From Macrocystis pyrifera (Eukaryota; Sar; Phaeophyceae; Laminariales; Laminariaceae), in NCBI GenBank assembly GCA_031763025.1, contig JASSKH010000003.1:11356734-11420733 (forward strand): a stretch of DNA of 64,000 nucleotides, given 5' to 3'. The notes beneath the pieces are model-generated. The model saw nothing but the letters and a program-made list of their open reading frames with translations. It ran no database searches and was not told the origin of the DNA. Each line of letters opens with the position of its first letter. Position 1 is the first letter of the stretch. The position numbers were made by a program, and so were the translations under genes. Positions 23,752 to 35,300 of this stretch are shown here, piece by piece.

Positions 23752-26700
23752 CTACTCCAGCAGAGCGACGCAAGCCATCAGCGCGATCCCTGCACACATG
23801 GCGGCGACCTCAGTCACCGCCTGCGGGAGCGTGGGAGATCCATTGAGAATGTCTGGCATCACCGCGACACACGAAACGTATACGAAGCCGCCGGCGGTGG
23901 CGGCCAACAGCGGCTGCTCCAGGCCGGCGTACTGCGTCGCCAGCAGACCGATAGCAGTTCCCGCGAAGGCGGCCAAGGCCGTTGCAAACTGCGCTCCGAT
24001 CGCCTGCCATTTCCTGAAGCCGGACAACAAGAGCAAGACAACCATGAAAAATGAAAGCGAGAGCAGCGAAGCCGAGATAAGCAAGGGCACGTGTCAGAAA
24101 AAAAAAAAATAGGGCGTGCACAAAGTGAGGTGCCTCGCGATGACACGGAAAGAAGAGAGGCATTCGAATGTGCACAGGGCACAGGTGCCCTCGAAACTGC
24201 ATTTGTAATACTGCTTGCGTCTCAAGTCTCGCCGCACGCCCTCGAGAACTCGGGCGCGTGCGCACCTCATCCCGATGACGTGAAGCTGGGAGCCATGTTG
24301 CCAAGGAGGGGCGCGTGTGATACCGCTACAATTGGGGTCCATTTGCTTTGCTGCTTTAGCATTTTCGAATAGCACTATCTGCGTGCGCACAACTAAAAAA
24401 ATCGTCCTCTAGCCCGGTGAAGGGACCAGGTGAAGACTGTAGCGATATCACAGCAGCAGCATTGAACCAAAATTATTTTGCGGCACCGTCGCAGATTGAG
24501 GCATTGCCGTGTTTTTCCCCGGCGAAGTGACGCTTGAAGAACAACACTACCATACGTATAATGCAGAGATTGGTCGGTATGCGGCGACTTGACCGCTAGA
24601 CACCAAAGCTCAGCGCAAGCAAATAATCAAGAAACATCCCGCCCCCCCCCCCCCCCCCCCCCCCGCCATGGATGACCGTCACTTCGAGTAGACATGGCCG
24701 TTACGTGCATAAACAAGAAAGGAAGAGTCTTGTCTTGAGACGGGACCTGCCAGCAAAGAAAATACATCCATGTTTTTTTTTTTAACTTCTACAAGTATTG
24801 TGTGTTCGGGTGGCCGGCCGAAAAATCTAGAAATCTGCGTAGTGCCGGTATGCGCCAGCCAACAATATCGGTACGATAGCGGCAACCGGCACTACTCTGC
24901 AAACTACCACACTGGCGAATCCCATCTATGCCAAGCGATTTTTCCACATGCACCCTAGCGGGCAACCGGCACTACAGAGGTACATACTCACTGTACATAG
25001 ATTGAATGAAGTACGCGTCAGGCACAGCTACATCCCGCGCTAGGAGTCCGATAAAAACAACAATGAAAATAATTTTTCACTTACCCCATCCCGTTCTGCA
25101 CTAAGACCGCGAAGTCTCCGATCTCGTGGGGCAGCTCGTGGAGAAGCGTCGCCAGTGCGGTGCTGTAGCCGAGCCCGCTTCCCGAGGCGAACGCCGCGCC
25201 GATCGCGATCCCATCCGAGAGGTTGTGCAGCGCGTCCGCCGCGAGGTTCAGAATGCCCGCAATTTTGAGCGGTCCTCGGCCGTTACCGCCACCGTCGGAG
25301 GAGGCAACGGCGGAGGCAGTGGTCACGTGGTCGTCGTCCTTCTTTCTTCGGGAAACGTCGTCAGGTGCGTTGTTACCGCTGCTGCCACCATGGGAGTGGG
25401 CGTGGTGATGAGAGTGCCCCCCTCCCCCACCCCCCGCGAGCGCGCGCACGATGCGCTCGCTAACGAAGAACAGCAGGAACCCTACGAGCACGAGCAGCGG
25501 CAGCAGCAGGTCCGACATGCCGTGCGCGTGGCCGTGTCCTTCTCCGCTCGACCCCGGGGCCTCCGCTCCGCCCAATAGTGTGAACGCGTCCTCTTCGTGG
25601 CCGTGTTTCGGGCCCTCAATCCCTCCCCCGGATAACTCCTCGAGGTGGTCGTGAGCGTGAGCGTGGCCGTGGTGGTGGTGGTCATGGTCGTGGATCGCTT
25701 CTTCAGCGTGGGAGCACGAATGGGAGTGATCGTGGTGTCCGCCTGCCATGTTTTTGGTGTTTCGTCGTCGTTATTGTTAACGAAAGGAGTTTAGAGCACA
25801 CCTGGTACCGGTACAGTTTATACGCCGTTTGGGTATTAGGAGGTCAACAGCATTTTATCTGAGTTTTTATAATCGTGGTGGGTGGGAGTGGCGACAGCTG
25901 GAGTTCCAGGACAAGGGCGGGCGAAGGCTTCGGCTATGAGTCTATCCGTCAGCAGAAATCCCAAGTGCACAACTATATACACCCGTAGCAGGTAGTACGG
26001 CAGTGCGAGTGCTGTATGAGGTTGTTGTTGTTTGTTGTTGATCTCACATCAACTCTCAACTCAAGGAGTCCGTGGTCACACAAAGGTGCTGGAGCCCTAG
26101 GGAGATCCGAAAAACCATTAGAAAAAACTAAAATTCGGCAGACATGCACGACGCTTCCCACCTAAAAATACACGAGACGAAAAAGGCGCACACAAAATGA
26201 AATCAATATACAGACTGGTCTAATATGGCCGCGGGTATCCACTCAACTACAGCATAGAGTTCCCCCCGTTCCCACAACTAACCAAATCGTGACCACACAC
26301 TACAGAGGTTGCTCTCTGGAGTGCTGCCTGCACCGTACGAAACGCACCGTAGTCGTGGACACAGAGAGGAACAAGCCTGCTGTCTGGGGTGCTGTCAGAG
26401 CGACTACTCGCGGACGTGCAGCGAAAAAAGAGCAATCGAACCAAAAACCACCATACAAATATCAACGATCGCCATGTCTTCCCGGCACGTAACCCTGGGG
26501 TAATAATTTCACCTGCGGCCTCCGTGCGTACGGCACCTACGGTATATTCGTATAGCGTATAACACGGAAGAAAGCACACCCCCCTTAGATAACCCACCCC
26601 CCCACACGAGCACACCCGGTGATATATATTTTACTTCGCTTTTTTACCGTCACTTTTATCACCGGGGGTACGTTAGATTAACACACCCCTTACGTATGTA

Positions 26701-29700
26701 CGCACAAGGGGGATGATCGTATCACGCAGTGTGTATATGGTGAGGCACCCACGAGGCAGTTACATAGTAAACTCATTGCTGTCTCTGGAAGTGGCCACAC
26801 CAGAAATTAAATCAATTCATTGATGCTGTCATCCATATGCAAGAATATCCGCCTCAAAAGCGGTTCTTAGTAGGATGCAGCTCACCCTTCATGCGACTCG
26901 CCCAACACCTCACGGCGCTTCGCGCTTGGTGCAAACAATGTCTGCCAGGTCGGTGAGAACCCGACGCGATCCGTCCCGGCATTGTAGGGATGCGAGGGTC
27001 TATGGTCATACGACTACGGCCATGAGTACACCCCCTACGTATGTACGCCTGAAAACAGTGCCAAACTCCACAATTATCACACCACCTGGTGGATGGATAC
27101 CATTCACAATCCACGATCAACCCGCACCGGTATGGACACCAGCAAGGAGGCAACTGCTGCGCCTCCTTCGCAGTGGGCCGAACGAGTCTACGGTTTCGAC
27201 CCCACCTGTAGCTGCTGCTGCCGTGCCTCGGGCGACGATCATGTCGTTCTTCTCTGGGACCAGCGCGCTTACCGGTACTGGAACCAACGTCATCATGTCT
27301 CCTACCTCCGCCGTGTCCTAAGCCCCGACTACTAATACCGATACCGGTACCGGCGAAGCACCCGCAGCTCTTGCAGGAACGCCCAACGCGCCAGCCAAAG
27401 GGCCTGAGGCCCCGTCGGCAGCAGCCGAATCGCCAGCCACTACAATTGCGACAAGCGGGGAGACCATGCCGCCCGGTGGGAGCCACGAGTGGCATGACAA
27501 CGACGGGGAAACCCTTTTCTCAGAGCCCCCGAAGAAAAAGGGCAAGAGGACATACGGAAAGCTGGAGTTGAAACCGCCCGACTTCCCAGTTCCGGAGTGT
27601 GGTGGCGGCCCGCACCGCAAGAGATACCCTATAGAGTTCAAACTGAAGGCGATCGGTTACTCGCAATCTTTAGTCGAGGGTGGAAGGGGCCCTGGAGGCA
27701 CTGTTGGCTTGAATTATGCCACCAGGGCGCTGAGAATTTTGGATAAGGCGACACTGGCACCGTGGATCAAGAACCGTGTCTACGTATGAGAAGGAGGTGC
27801 AAGCGGCCACGGCGGCGTCCGGGACCAAAGCCTCTCATGTGTTAGCACACCCCTTGCTAACACCCCCCCTTGTTATCACACACCCTGCATTCTGGCCGGG
27901 GTCTATTCACACTCACTCCACAGCAATCATTGATATACCGTTATCACATCCCCCCATTACCACACCCCCTGAATCTGGCCGGGGTCTGTTAACTCTCCTT
28001 ATCGACCAATAATGCCGTCAGCACACAGCACACCCCCTCGTTACCACACCCCCTAGCTGCGGGGCTCTCGTGCATGATGTTTATCACCGGGGAAGGGTTA
28101 GATAGCACACACACACCCACAACAGCACACCCGGTGATAATATTTTAAAATGTCAACATGTTATCACTGGGGTGTATTTCTTCCGTGTTACAGGGTATTC
28201 GGTTCGCAGACGTCACGTGTACCTGCTGGATAAATCTCATCAGAGTGGATAATGAGTAAAATGAGTCATGCACGAGGCGCTGTCATTTCCATAACGAAAG
28301 GTGCATGTCGTCGGCAGCAAAAACCAATCAATTTTTATGTAATAATGAGGCGCGCGAAGCGCGCAAAAAGCGTGCGAGCCTTTTTCTTCTTGGAATTTTC
28401 CAAGAAAAAAAAAGCCTCTTCATAGCGGCTCGGATACGAGCGTGGGGTGCCTTGTTTTGAGTTTTTCTGTATGTGTGTGTGTGTGTGTGGGTGTGTGATT
28501 CAACATTTTTTTGGGCGACGGTAGACCACCGCCCTCGACGCACACCGCACCAATTCCAGTCCCGGCGGGCTCTGTGGACGCGCACACACAAAAGAGACCT
28601 CCTGGTGCTGGTGCGGTGGTAAGTCGTTCACAGTAGCTTGAGCTAGGTGTGGCAACGTGTGTAGGCACATGTTGGTGCTGGGCCATGTTGGAAAAACACA
28701 GAACTAACAACACATTATATTTTGAAACCCAGCTAGCTCTACGAGTACTCGTAGGTAGGCAGACTGTGCCTGTCCACAGCAACGAGCGTTCGGGCCATGT
28801 CCCCGAGACATGTTGCAGGCCCACCCTCCCGCTGATGAGGGGACTGAGAAGCAGGAGAGTATCTGCTGTATAGTTGTTGTACAGCAGTAGTAGTAGTGGT
28901 GGCACTGCTAGAAGCTCTGCTGGACACGTCAGATTGTACATTTTTCGTCTTCAACTTTTATATGAGTTCGGGACCAGGAAACACATGTACGGAGGGTTCA
29001 CACACAAGCCGAGCGTACAGCGACGCTGACCTGGCCTCGTGTGTCCTACTGCTGCTGCTGTTTTGCTGCTGGAGAAGCTCTGCTGTAGATGTCGTACATC
29101 AGTAGTAGCGTTGGCACCTGCTACCTACTACGAGAAGTTCTCTCTTGGACAGAGCATGTCGAGTGCAGATTTTTCGTCTTGAAATTATTATACCGAATTT
29201 CGAGTTCAAAACCAACATAGGACAAAATCGAGTACGTGTACAAAGGGTTCAAGGGTTTAGATTGACAAGCCGAGCGTACAGCGACGCTGACCCTGGCGTC
29301 GTGTGTCCTACTGCTACTGCTGCTGCTGTTTTGTTGCTGGAGAAGCTCTACTGTAGATCAGATGTCGTACATCAACTGAGTAGCGGTGGCACCTGCTGCC
29401 TGCTATGAAAAGTTCTCTCTCCTGGACAAAGTATGTCGGGTGCAGATTTTTCGTCTGCAAATTATGCCGAATTTCGACTTCGGAACCAACACAGGACAAA
29501 ATCGAGTACGCGTACAAAGGGTTCAAGGGTTAGATTGACAAGCCGAGCGTACAGCGACGCTGACCCTGGCTTCGTGCGTCCTACTGCTGCTACTGCTGCT
29601 ACTGCTGCTGCTGTTTTGTTGCTGGAGAAACACTGCTGCTATCTGCTGTAGATGTTGTACATCAGTGCAAGTAGCAAGTAGTGGTGGCACCTGCTACAAG

Positions 29701-30489
29701 AAAGAAGCTCTTTCTGTTGGACAAAAATTTTCAAATAGATGCAGATTTTTCGTCTTCACAAATTATGCTGAATTTCAACCAGAAAACACTAGAGTGTCTG
29801 CGCATAATATTTTTGTTTATCAAGGATTTCCGTCGGAAAGGTAATCATAATCGAAAGCCTTTCGGCATGCGCATAATCGTAGACGAAAAACAGCTAAATA
29901 TTGGATTCTTATGTTTGAAAAAAAACACTTGCGGCAGCGGCAGCACTTTTTTTTGTACCAAACGAGCCGAACACAAGAAGTCGTGCAAGCAGCAGCAGTA
30001 CCCACCTGCAGCAGCAGCAGCAGCAGCAGCAGCTACTGCTGCAGGAGCAGTAAGCAGCAGCAAGCACTAACAGGCAGAAGTGCCATCTATCTTGCGCTCC
30101 TCGACACTCGCTGTGCAAGCAACGCCGCCACAACGAGAAGATCGCCCTCCTTCTTCGTCGTCCTTTCTGGCCGAAAAGGGGTCGAAGATCAGGGGCGTGG
30201 CGGCAAGGGTGCACGTGCTTGCAGCACCAGCAGCGCCTGCGACAGCTCTTGCAGCAGCGCTTTTGCTTGAGGTAGATCTCTCGCTTCCAGCATCGCTTGC
30301 TCGCAGCAGCGCTTGCTTGAGGAAGCTCTCGCTTCCAGCAGCGCTTGCTCACAGCAGCGCTTGCTTGCAGCAGACCTTGCTTGTGTGCAGCAGCGCTCGC
30401 TTGCAGCAGCGCTTTTGTTTGCAGCAGCGCCTGCTCACCGCAGTGCTTGCTTATTGCCGCAGTGTTTCCAGCAACAACAGCACTTACTT

Positions 30490-30525
<36 letters not shown>

Positions 30526-32163
30526 CACTATATGCAGTAGTAGCAGCAGTAGTCGGTGACGTACAGCAGCGGCAGCAGCAGCAGCAGCAGCAGCACCTAC
30601 CTAATAGTATCTGCTGCTGCAGCAGCAGGCAGCAAAGGCATGCAGCATCAGCGGCAGCAATTCTTCTCGCAAAACTCCGCCGGTAGCAGACACATGGTCC
30701 GAGGGTCCGAGGCCACTCTCGGGGCAAGCTTGGCCAATCCAAAGCGTCCGGAGAGTTTTCGGCCAACAGAATGCAGCGGTCGAATCTCATATCATACAAA
30801 TATGGCTCTAGTATAATATGCTATCCAAAAATGCATAACTTCGTCATTTTTATGCAAATTTGATTAGGATATTTGATTAGTCGTCGGTAACGGGGGAATA
30901 GATAAGCAAAATTCGTAATATTCTTTCTTTTGCGCAGACACTCTACTGTTGGAAAAACGTCATGAGGTGTGTGTTTGTTCTTCTTGTTCTTTCTACCCGT
31001 CGGCATTGTCCGTGCCGATTCTTGAATCCCCGAGAGATACGATACGAATACAAGATCTGTCGTCACAGCAGTGCATATTTTTCGTCTTCAAATTATTATG
31101 AAGGATTTCGAGGTGGAAACCAGGATATGCACAACAAAATCAACTGTTGTTACAACAGAACAGGCGTGTGCGTACTGCTGCTGTGTTTTTCATGTATCAA
31201 AAGCAGAAGAGGCCAAGAACATTTACGATATTTTTTAGATTCACCAACGACGACGGCGTATAGGTAGTAGGTAGTACAGCAGCAACAAGCAGTAGATGTT
31301 CCCTGGTGTTGGTTCAGCACAAAACAGAATAATCCGTATTCGCCAGCATGATGCATCGCAGATATGACTACTGCAGGTATTACTGAGGTCGCGCCTCATT
31401 AACACCAATTACTAGTAATAGAACGTAACCGTTCCACCATTTCTGACTGTACACGGCAGCCCCGTGGTCCAATCACCAATCACAGACATTTGAAAAAGAA
31501 AGGGCATCCAGCATCCAGGCTCGACGCGTACATCATATATCTGATATAGACTCTCGAGCCTCGAACCCTTTTTTGCATTTCCTAAAGTTATGAAATACGT
31601 CAGCTGCGAGTTCGACTGATTAAGTAGTTGATACTCAACTTTGGAAGCTACGCAGTACGTCTCTCGTCTATATTCCATTTTTACTGAATTTTACATTGAA
31701 TTGCCTACCCAAACTGGTTTTATAAGGCAAAAGCCCTGAAAACTGTGCCTGCAAGTATCAAAGCGTTCGTTGCTCCTACAAACTCGTACGTAAAACCACA
31801 AAGCAGTTGCAATTTACATTAAGTACAAAATACCAGGTACATGTTTGCGGCTGTCGCCCTCCCACACGACGAAGTCTCCCACAGGGGCAAGAACATGCGT
31901 AGGAGTACGTATTTCCACCCATCCTAGCGCGGAATTCAAAGCAAGCAAGGTCAAGCTGTTCCAATCAACGCACCAACCAGGAGGTGGGGAAGCAGATGCA
32001 AGAACACATCGCCCATCATTCCTCCGACGGCGAAGCATAGCAGGATTCTCTGGAGTCCGCTTCCAGGCTTCGTGGCGCTCTGCGGTATAAATGGCAGCAC
32101 CAGGGTAGGGACTGAGCTGATAAGTGCCGTCGCGAGAGCAGCATCTCGCCATGCATGTTCCAT
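23752..32163 (-). CDS. ZIP zinc transporter, ZIP7/KE4-like (LIV-1 subfamily)
   Basis: Three exons on the minus strand, 32163-31974, 25742-25085 and 24013-23752, join in phase with GT-AG borders (donors GTGCGT and GTAAGT) to a 369-residue protein. TM1 starts directly after the ATG; TM2 contains [18 protein letters not shown] His-rich loop (about 66-96, with [16 protein letters not shown]) and a second one (172-181) follow. TM4 has HNLSDG (236-241) and TM5 has [10 protein letters not shown] (265-274), the metal-site motifs of the LIV-1 group. The C-terminus has TAGGFVYVS and ends in LLE, as in human SLC39A7. Family members release zinc from the ER or Golgi to the cytosol. The first intron is 6,231 bp and holds most of the repeats described here. 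The start lies 178 bp from that of a second ZIP gene on the opposite strand. I cannot exclude a further 5' exon. Confidence 0.9.
24642..24664. repeat. Poly-C tract
   Basis: An uninterrupted run of more than 20 C on the plus strand lies in intron 2 of the ZIP7-like gene. It is a simple repeat and its exact length is unreliable. Confidence 0.8.
26774..27036 (+). repeat. Dispersed ~265-bp repeat, copy A
   Basis: From CATTGCTGTCTCT through GAGTACACCCCC it matches 57940-58215 at roughly 90% by eye, including the blocks GCGGTTCTTAGTAGGATGCA and GCGACTCGCCCAACACCTCA. No open frame is conserved between the two copies, so a noncoding mobile repeat is more likely than a gene. Confidence 0.8.
27466..27789 (+). 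pseudogene. Transposase N-terminal fragment (helix-turn-helix type)
   Basis: A 107-residue frame contains [16 protein letters not shown] and, after a Gly-rich insertion, [13 protein letters not shown]. This order (basic start, [10 protein letters not shown] helix, then a K-x-T-L-x-x-W-I recognition helix) resembles the DNA-binding start of pogo/CENP-B-like or BrkDBD transposon proteins. The frame stops right after WIKNR and there is no catalytic domain nearby, so it is a relic. It lies inside the transposon-like stretch in the ZIP7-like gene's first intron. Assignment is by motif only. Confidence 0.4.
28340..28430. repeat. Strong inverted repeats (hairpin-forming)
   Basis: GCGCGCGAAGCGCGC (about 28350) is a near-perfect short hairpin. 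Directly after it, AGCCTTTTTCTTCTTGGAA, a TTTT loop and CCAAGAA, A9 and GCCTC form a second hairpin with arms of about 18 bases. Both lie in intron 1 of the ZIP7-like gene. Confidence 0.65.
28895..29790 (+). repeat. Tandem array of ~261-273-bp units
   Basis: The marker GCCGAGCGTACAGCGACGCT begins at 29008, 29269 and 29542, giving periods of 261 and 273 bp. Each unit carries, in order, a CTACTGCTGCTGCTG run, GCTGGAGAA, a GTCGTACATCAG block, GTGGCACCTGCT, GCAGATTTTTCGTCTT and CAAAGGGTTCA. Partial units flank the array on both sides, and a further isolated piece (ATTTTTCGTCTTCAAATTAT) recurs at 31076. It lies in the ZIP7-like gene's first intron. Confidence 0.85.
29995..30665 (+). repeat. CAG/CTG microsatellite plus CAGCAGCGCTTGCTTG minisatellite
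   Basis: Pure CAG runs (30008-30030, about 30490-30525 and 30570-30596) surround an imperfect minisatellite built from GCAGCAGCGCTTGCTTG-like units (about 30230-30470). The long frames on both strands here are poly-Ala, poly-Ser or poly-Cys artefacts of the repeat. It lies in the ZIP7-like gene's first intron, on the strand where that transcript reads CTG. Confidence 0.85.
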
Positions 32164-32341
32164 GTTGATGAATGGAGAGCCGGGTATCAGAGCTACCACC
32201 CCGGGTGGAAGTCGTAGAACCGAGTCGAGGGGTTTCCAAAAATAAAGTTGCTTCGTGTATCAAGGACGAATCGCTCCACGTCCCCCCACACAGCAGGGTC
32301 CACCGCACGATCTCAAACCGAGGTACCTGGTGGGTTTTACG
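32164..32341. promoter_or_regulatory. Putative bidirectional promoter between two ZIP genes
   Basis: Only 178 bp separate the predicted start codons of two divergently transcribed zinc-transporter genes. Both 5' UTRs and any shared promoter must fit here or overlap the neighbouring transcript, unless one gene has an unseen 5' exon. I see no TATA box that I would stand behind. Confidence 0.5.
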
Positions 32342-35300
32342 ATGGGGTTCCGTATCATGAGACTGGTCACACTGTGGCTGGTAGCGTCAGCAGAGGGATT
32401 CCGCGTGCATGGCGCATCCGCGACGCCCGGGGCGAAAGGGGTGCAGGGTAGCACTTCAAGAGGACACCAGTCCACCAAAGAAGTCAACAAAAAGGCCGCG
32501 GGCTCTCATGGCGTGTGCAGCGTCGGGGACTCGCCGGCGACATGCCAAGAGCTCACGGCGAAGTATAGAGGAGGAGGTGAGTTCATTTTCACGCAAACCT
32601 GCCCGTGTATTGCCCACTTCGTTGTCTTATTTGGTCTCACTTTGAGCCATTCTGCCAGTTCATTTTCGAAATCGAGGTAAAAAAGACTCAGCAGTTGTGG
32701 TGCGACCATGCTGCTCCTGCTCTCCCGCTCGGCATTGGGGCATGTTTCCCACGAACATCCAAACCTCCGGCGCGTCGTCATGTAGGACGCGTACAGCATT
32801 GTGGTATGCGGCATACCCCCCAATCTTAAGTGAGGAGGCTGCCTCGTGGACGGTTTGGGCCTGCTCTTCCGCAATTAATCGGTCTCCATTTTTTTATCAG
32901 GGTTCCTCTGACACACATGCATGTTCATTTGCGTCCCATCTGCCGACCAAACAGCTGCAACGACGGGGGGCGGGACAGAGAACCTGAGCCTGAACATGAT
33001 GAAGATTCTCCTTCAGGTGTGCCTCACGACGCTCAACGTCATGTGCTGGCTTGTCCCCATGAAGATCCGCAGCTTCGTGGAGTCGAAAAGGGCCATCAGC
33101 ATGGCCAACGCCTTCAGCGGAGGGGTGTTCCTGTCCTTAGCGTTCGGTGAGAGCCGAACGAAGGAACATGGAGGGAAACAGACAAACAAAACGAGGATTT
33201 GAAAGAAAAAAAAAGGAAACGAAGCACGCGCCCAAAGAGCATCAACACTGGCTGGCCACGCGCAGCTTGTCGGGTGCATGTGTATGCATCCACCTCTCCG
33301 ACCGCGGCACGTCACGTGAATGTTATTCTCGCGACCTATTGTAGAGGAGGGGTCTCAAATGTGGCACAGCAGTACTATCTCGAATGGTGTTGTTAGTAGG
33401 TAAAACCCATAACCCCGCGATAGGGACGTAAGGCCGATGACAATGAGAACGCAAAGTTTCCATAAAAAGTGTGAATTTCAGAGATATCCTCCAGAAATTT
33501 TCAGGACCGCTTGCTATGAGCACGACTATTCAAAGCCCAAGTCCAAACTTTGGAAAAAAAACGAAAAAAAAAATTCTGGGGCGGATGTTGGGCAAGGATC
33601 GGCTTGAGAAAACTCAACAAAATGCTTAGCTCGAAGCGGCGAGATTCCTAGTCTCGACAGACATCGATCGACGAACCCAAAGACTGCGTCATGAAATCTG
33701 AACGGGGCGCGCTCGTTAGGGGCTCCGACCCACCCTAGGGTCACCGTCTTCACACAATAGCAGGTTATACGTGGCGGGCGCTGGCTAGGCATTGATGAAA
33801 AAACTATTGGCCGCTGGGTTGCAGAAAAATTATTAGAAAGTTTCTCGATCCCGCTCGGATGGAAAAAAATAAATTATTTTCATGTTCCCGACTGACTATG
33901 CGTCCAGGACACAGCACGGACAACTGACTCTGCCAATGACATCGTACCAATGCTGCTGTCTGCTGTCTGCTGTTTGTACCAGGTATTCACGTAGTTATAG
34001 AACTCGCACCTGCCTTACCGTTACAATCCGTCGATCGGTTTGGAGACGTGGCGAGTATCCGCACCCACCACACCTTCCATCTCGATACGTAAAACACGTT
34101 GGTTTCGATTCTACAGCAGTGGCAGTTTTCGCGATGTCGACTTGATATCAGGATGGCGGCAGCAAATTCAGCCCGTCCAGCAGCAGTACGTACACGTGTT
34201 TTCCTGTATTCCAGGAGGTATGTACGTCGTACCTCGTGCATAACAGTATACTACTCGTACCTGGTACCAGGTATATCATACGTACCAGGTTTCATTGCGG
34301 TCGTTCTGTGGTGCTACTCTTAGTCCCCACAGTTGATCAATGCCGCTCCCACCCCACGCCCCGAGCCGTCTCCCAGAAACTCCCATCCGTCCTTTCACCG
34401 CTGCCTGGCAATTCCCCACCTTAGACGAAGCTTTCCGCTACCCTTTTCGCCTACGATACATACCCTTACCGTTACTTTTTGTTCTTGAGCTATCCGAAGT
34501 CTACCTTCTCTTGACCGGAAACCACGTAACCACGCGCGTTATGTTTCTGTTTTTAATAAATGTTGGCAGGACACATGATCCCACACGCCACCCACGGGTT
34601 CGATGGCTCGGGACTGCCGGAGAACGTGCCCTACTTCCTGACCCTGTCGGGGTACATGCTCATCTTCTTCGTCGAGAAGGTGGCTTTCGACGCGCATCAC
34701 ATCATGCAGGACGAGGGCGATGGGGACGCCCTCGCCCACGGCGACAGCAGCGTCTCGGTGCCCCTCAAGGGTGGTGACGAGGTGGCAGCGGCGTCGGCGG
34801 CACCGGTCGCCCCCCCCAGTGGTCGCTCGGCGGTGATCCTTCTGTTGGCGCTTGGCGTGCACGCGCTCATGGAGACGATGGCGCTGGGGCTCAGCTCGAA
34901 CAAGCTCAGCGCCGGGCTGCTGGCGATGAGTATCGGGCTTCACCAGGTTCGTTTGTTGCTAGTTCCCGAGGTTTTCGTTATCGCTGGTTCCAGGGTTTTG
35001 CTTCGCCGGGTTCCACGCGTAGTGTTGATTTGTGGTGGACACTTTATGTTGTGCGCACGTTGTGACGCTATATACAGAAGTACTTGCGTCATATTTTTCT
35101 TGTCGAGTGTTGCTTGGTTGTCATTTGTTGTCTTGCTACGCCGCCAGCCACCGCCCCCGACACCTTGCTTGACATTGATAGCTAGTTCTGTTACTGATTG
35201 GTAGCGATGGGTTGGCTTTGTGCGTTTCTTGCTCGTTCGGTCTGGCGTGAGAAAGAGTTCTACAGCCCTGTATAAGAGCACGGGTTATCGTTTTTCGAGG

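Larger units (their letters stand above)
26585..28180 (+). mobile_element. Degenerate DNA-transposon-like element with inverted-repeat ends
   Basis: Both ends of this 1.6-kb stretch carry the same motif set. At the left, CACACCCGGTGATA (about 26611) and TTATCACCGGGG (about 26655) form an inverted pair; at the right TTATCACCGGGG (28080), CACACCCGGTGATAA (28125) and TTATCACTGGGG (28159) repeat it, each near GTTAGAT. The interior has C-rich direct repeats of about 85 bp (27841-28070, with CTGGCCGGGGTCT twice), the dispersed repeat copy at 26774-27036 and a short frame described separately. It lies in intron 1 of the ZIP7-like gene. I see no intact transposase. Confidence 0.4.

Noticed and set aside
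29909-30799. 296-residue minus-strand frame rich in Cys and Leu
   Set aside because: It is the translation of CAG/CTG repeats and lies in an intron; the opposite strand is equally open.
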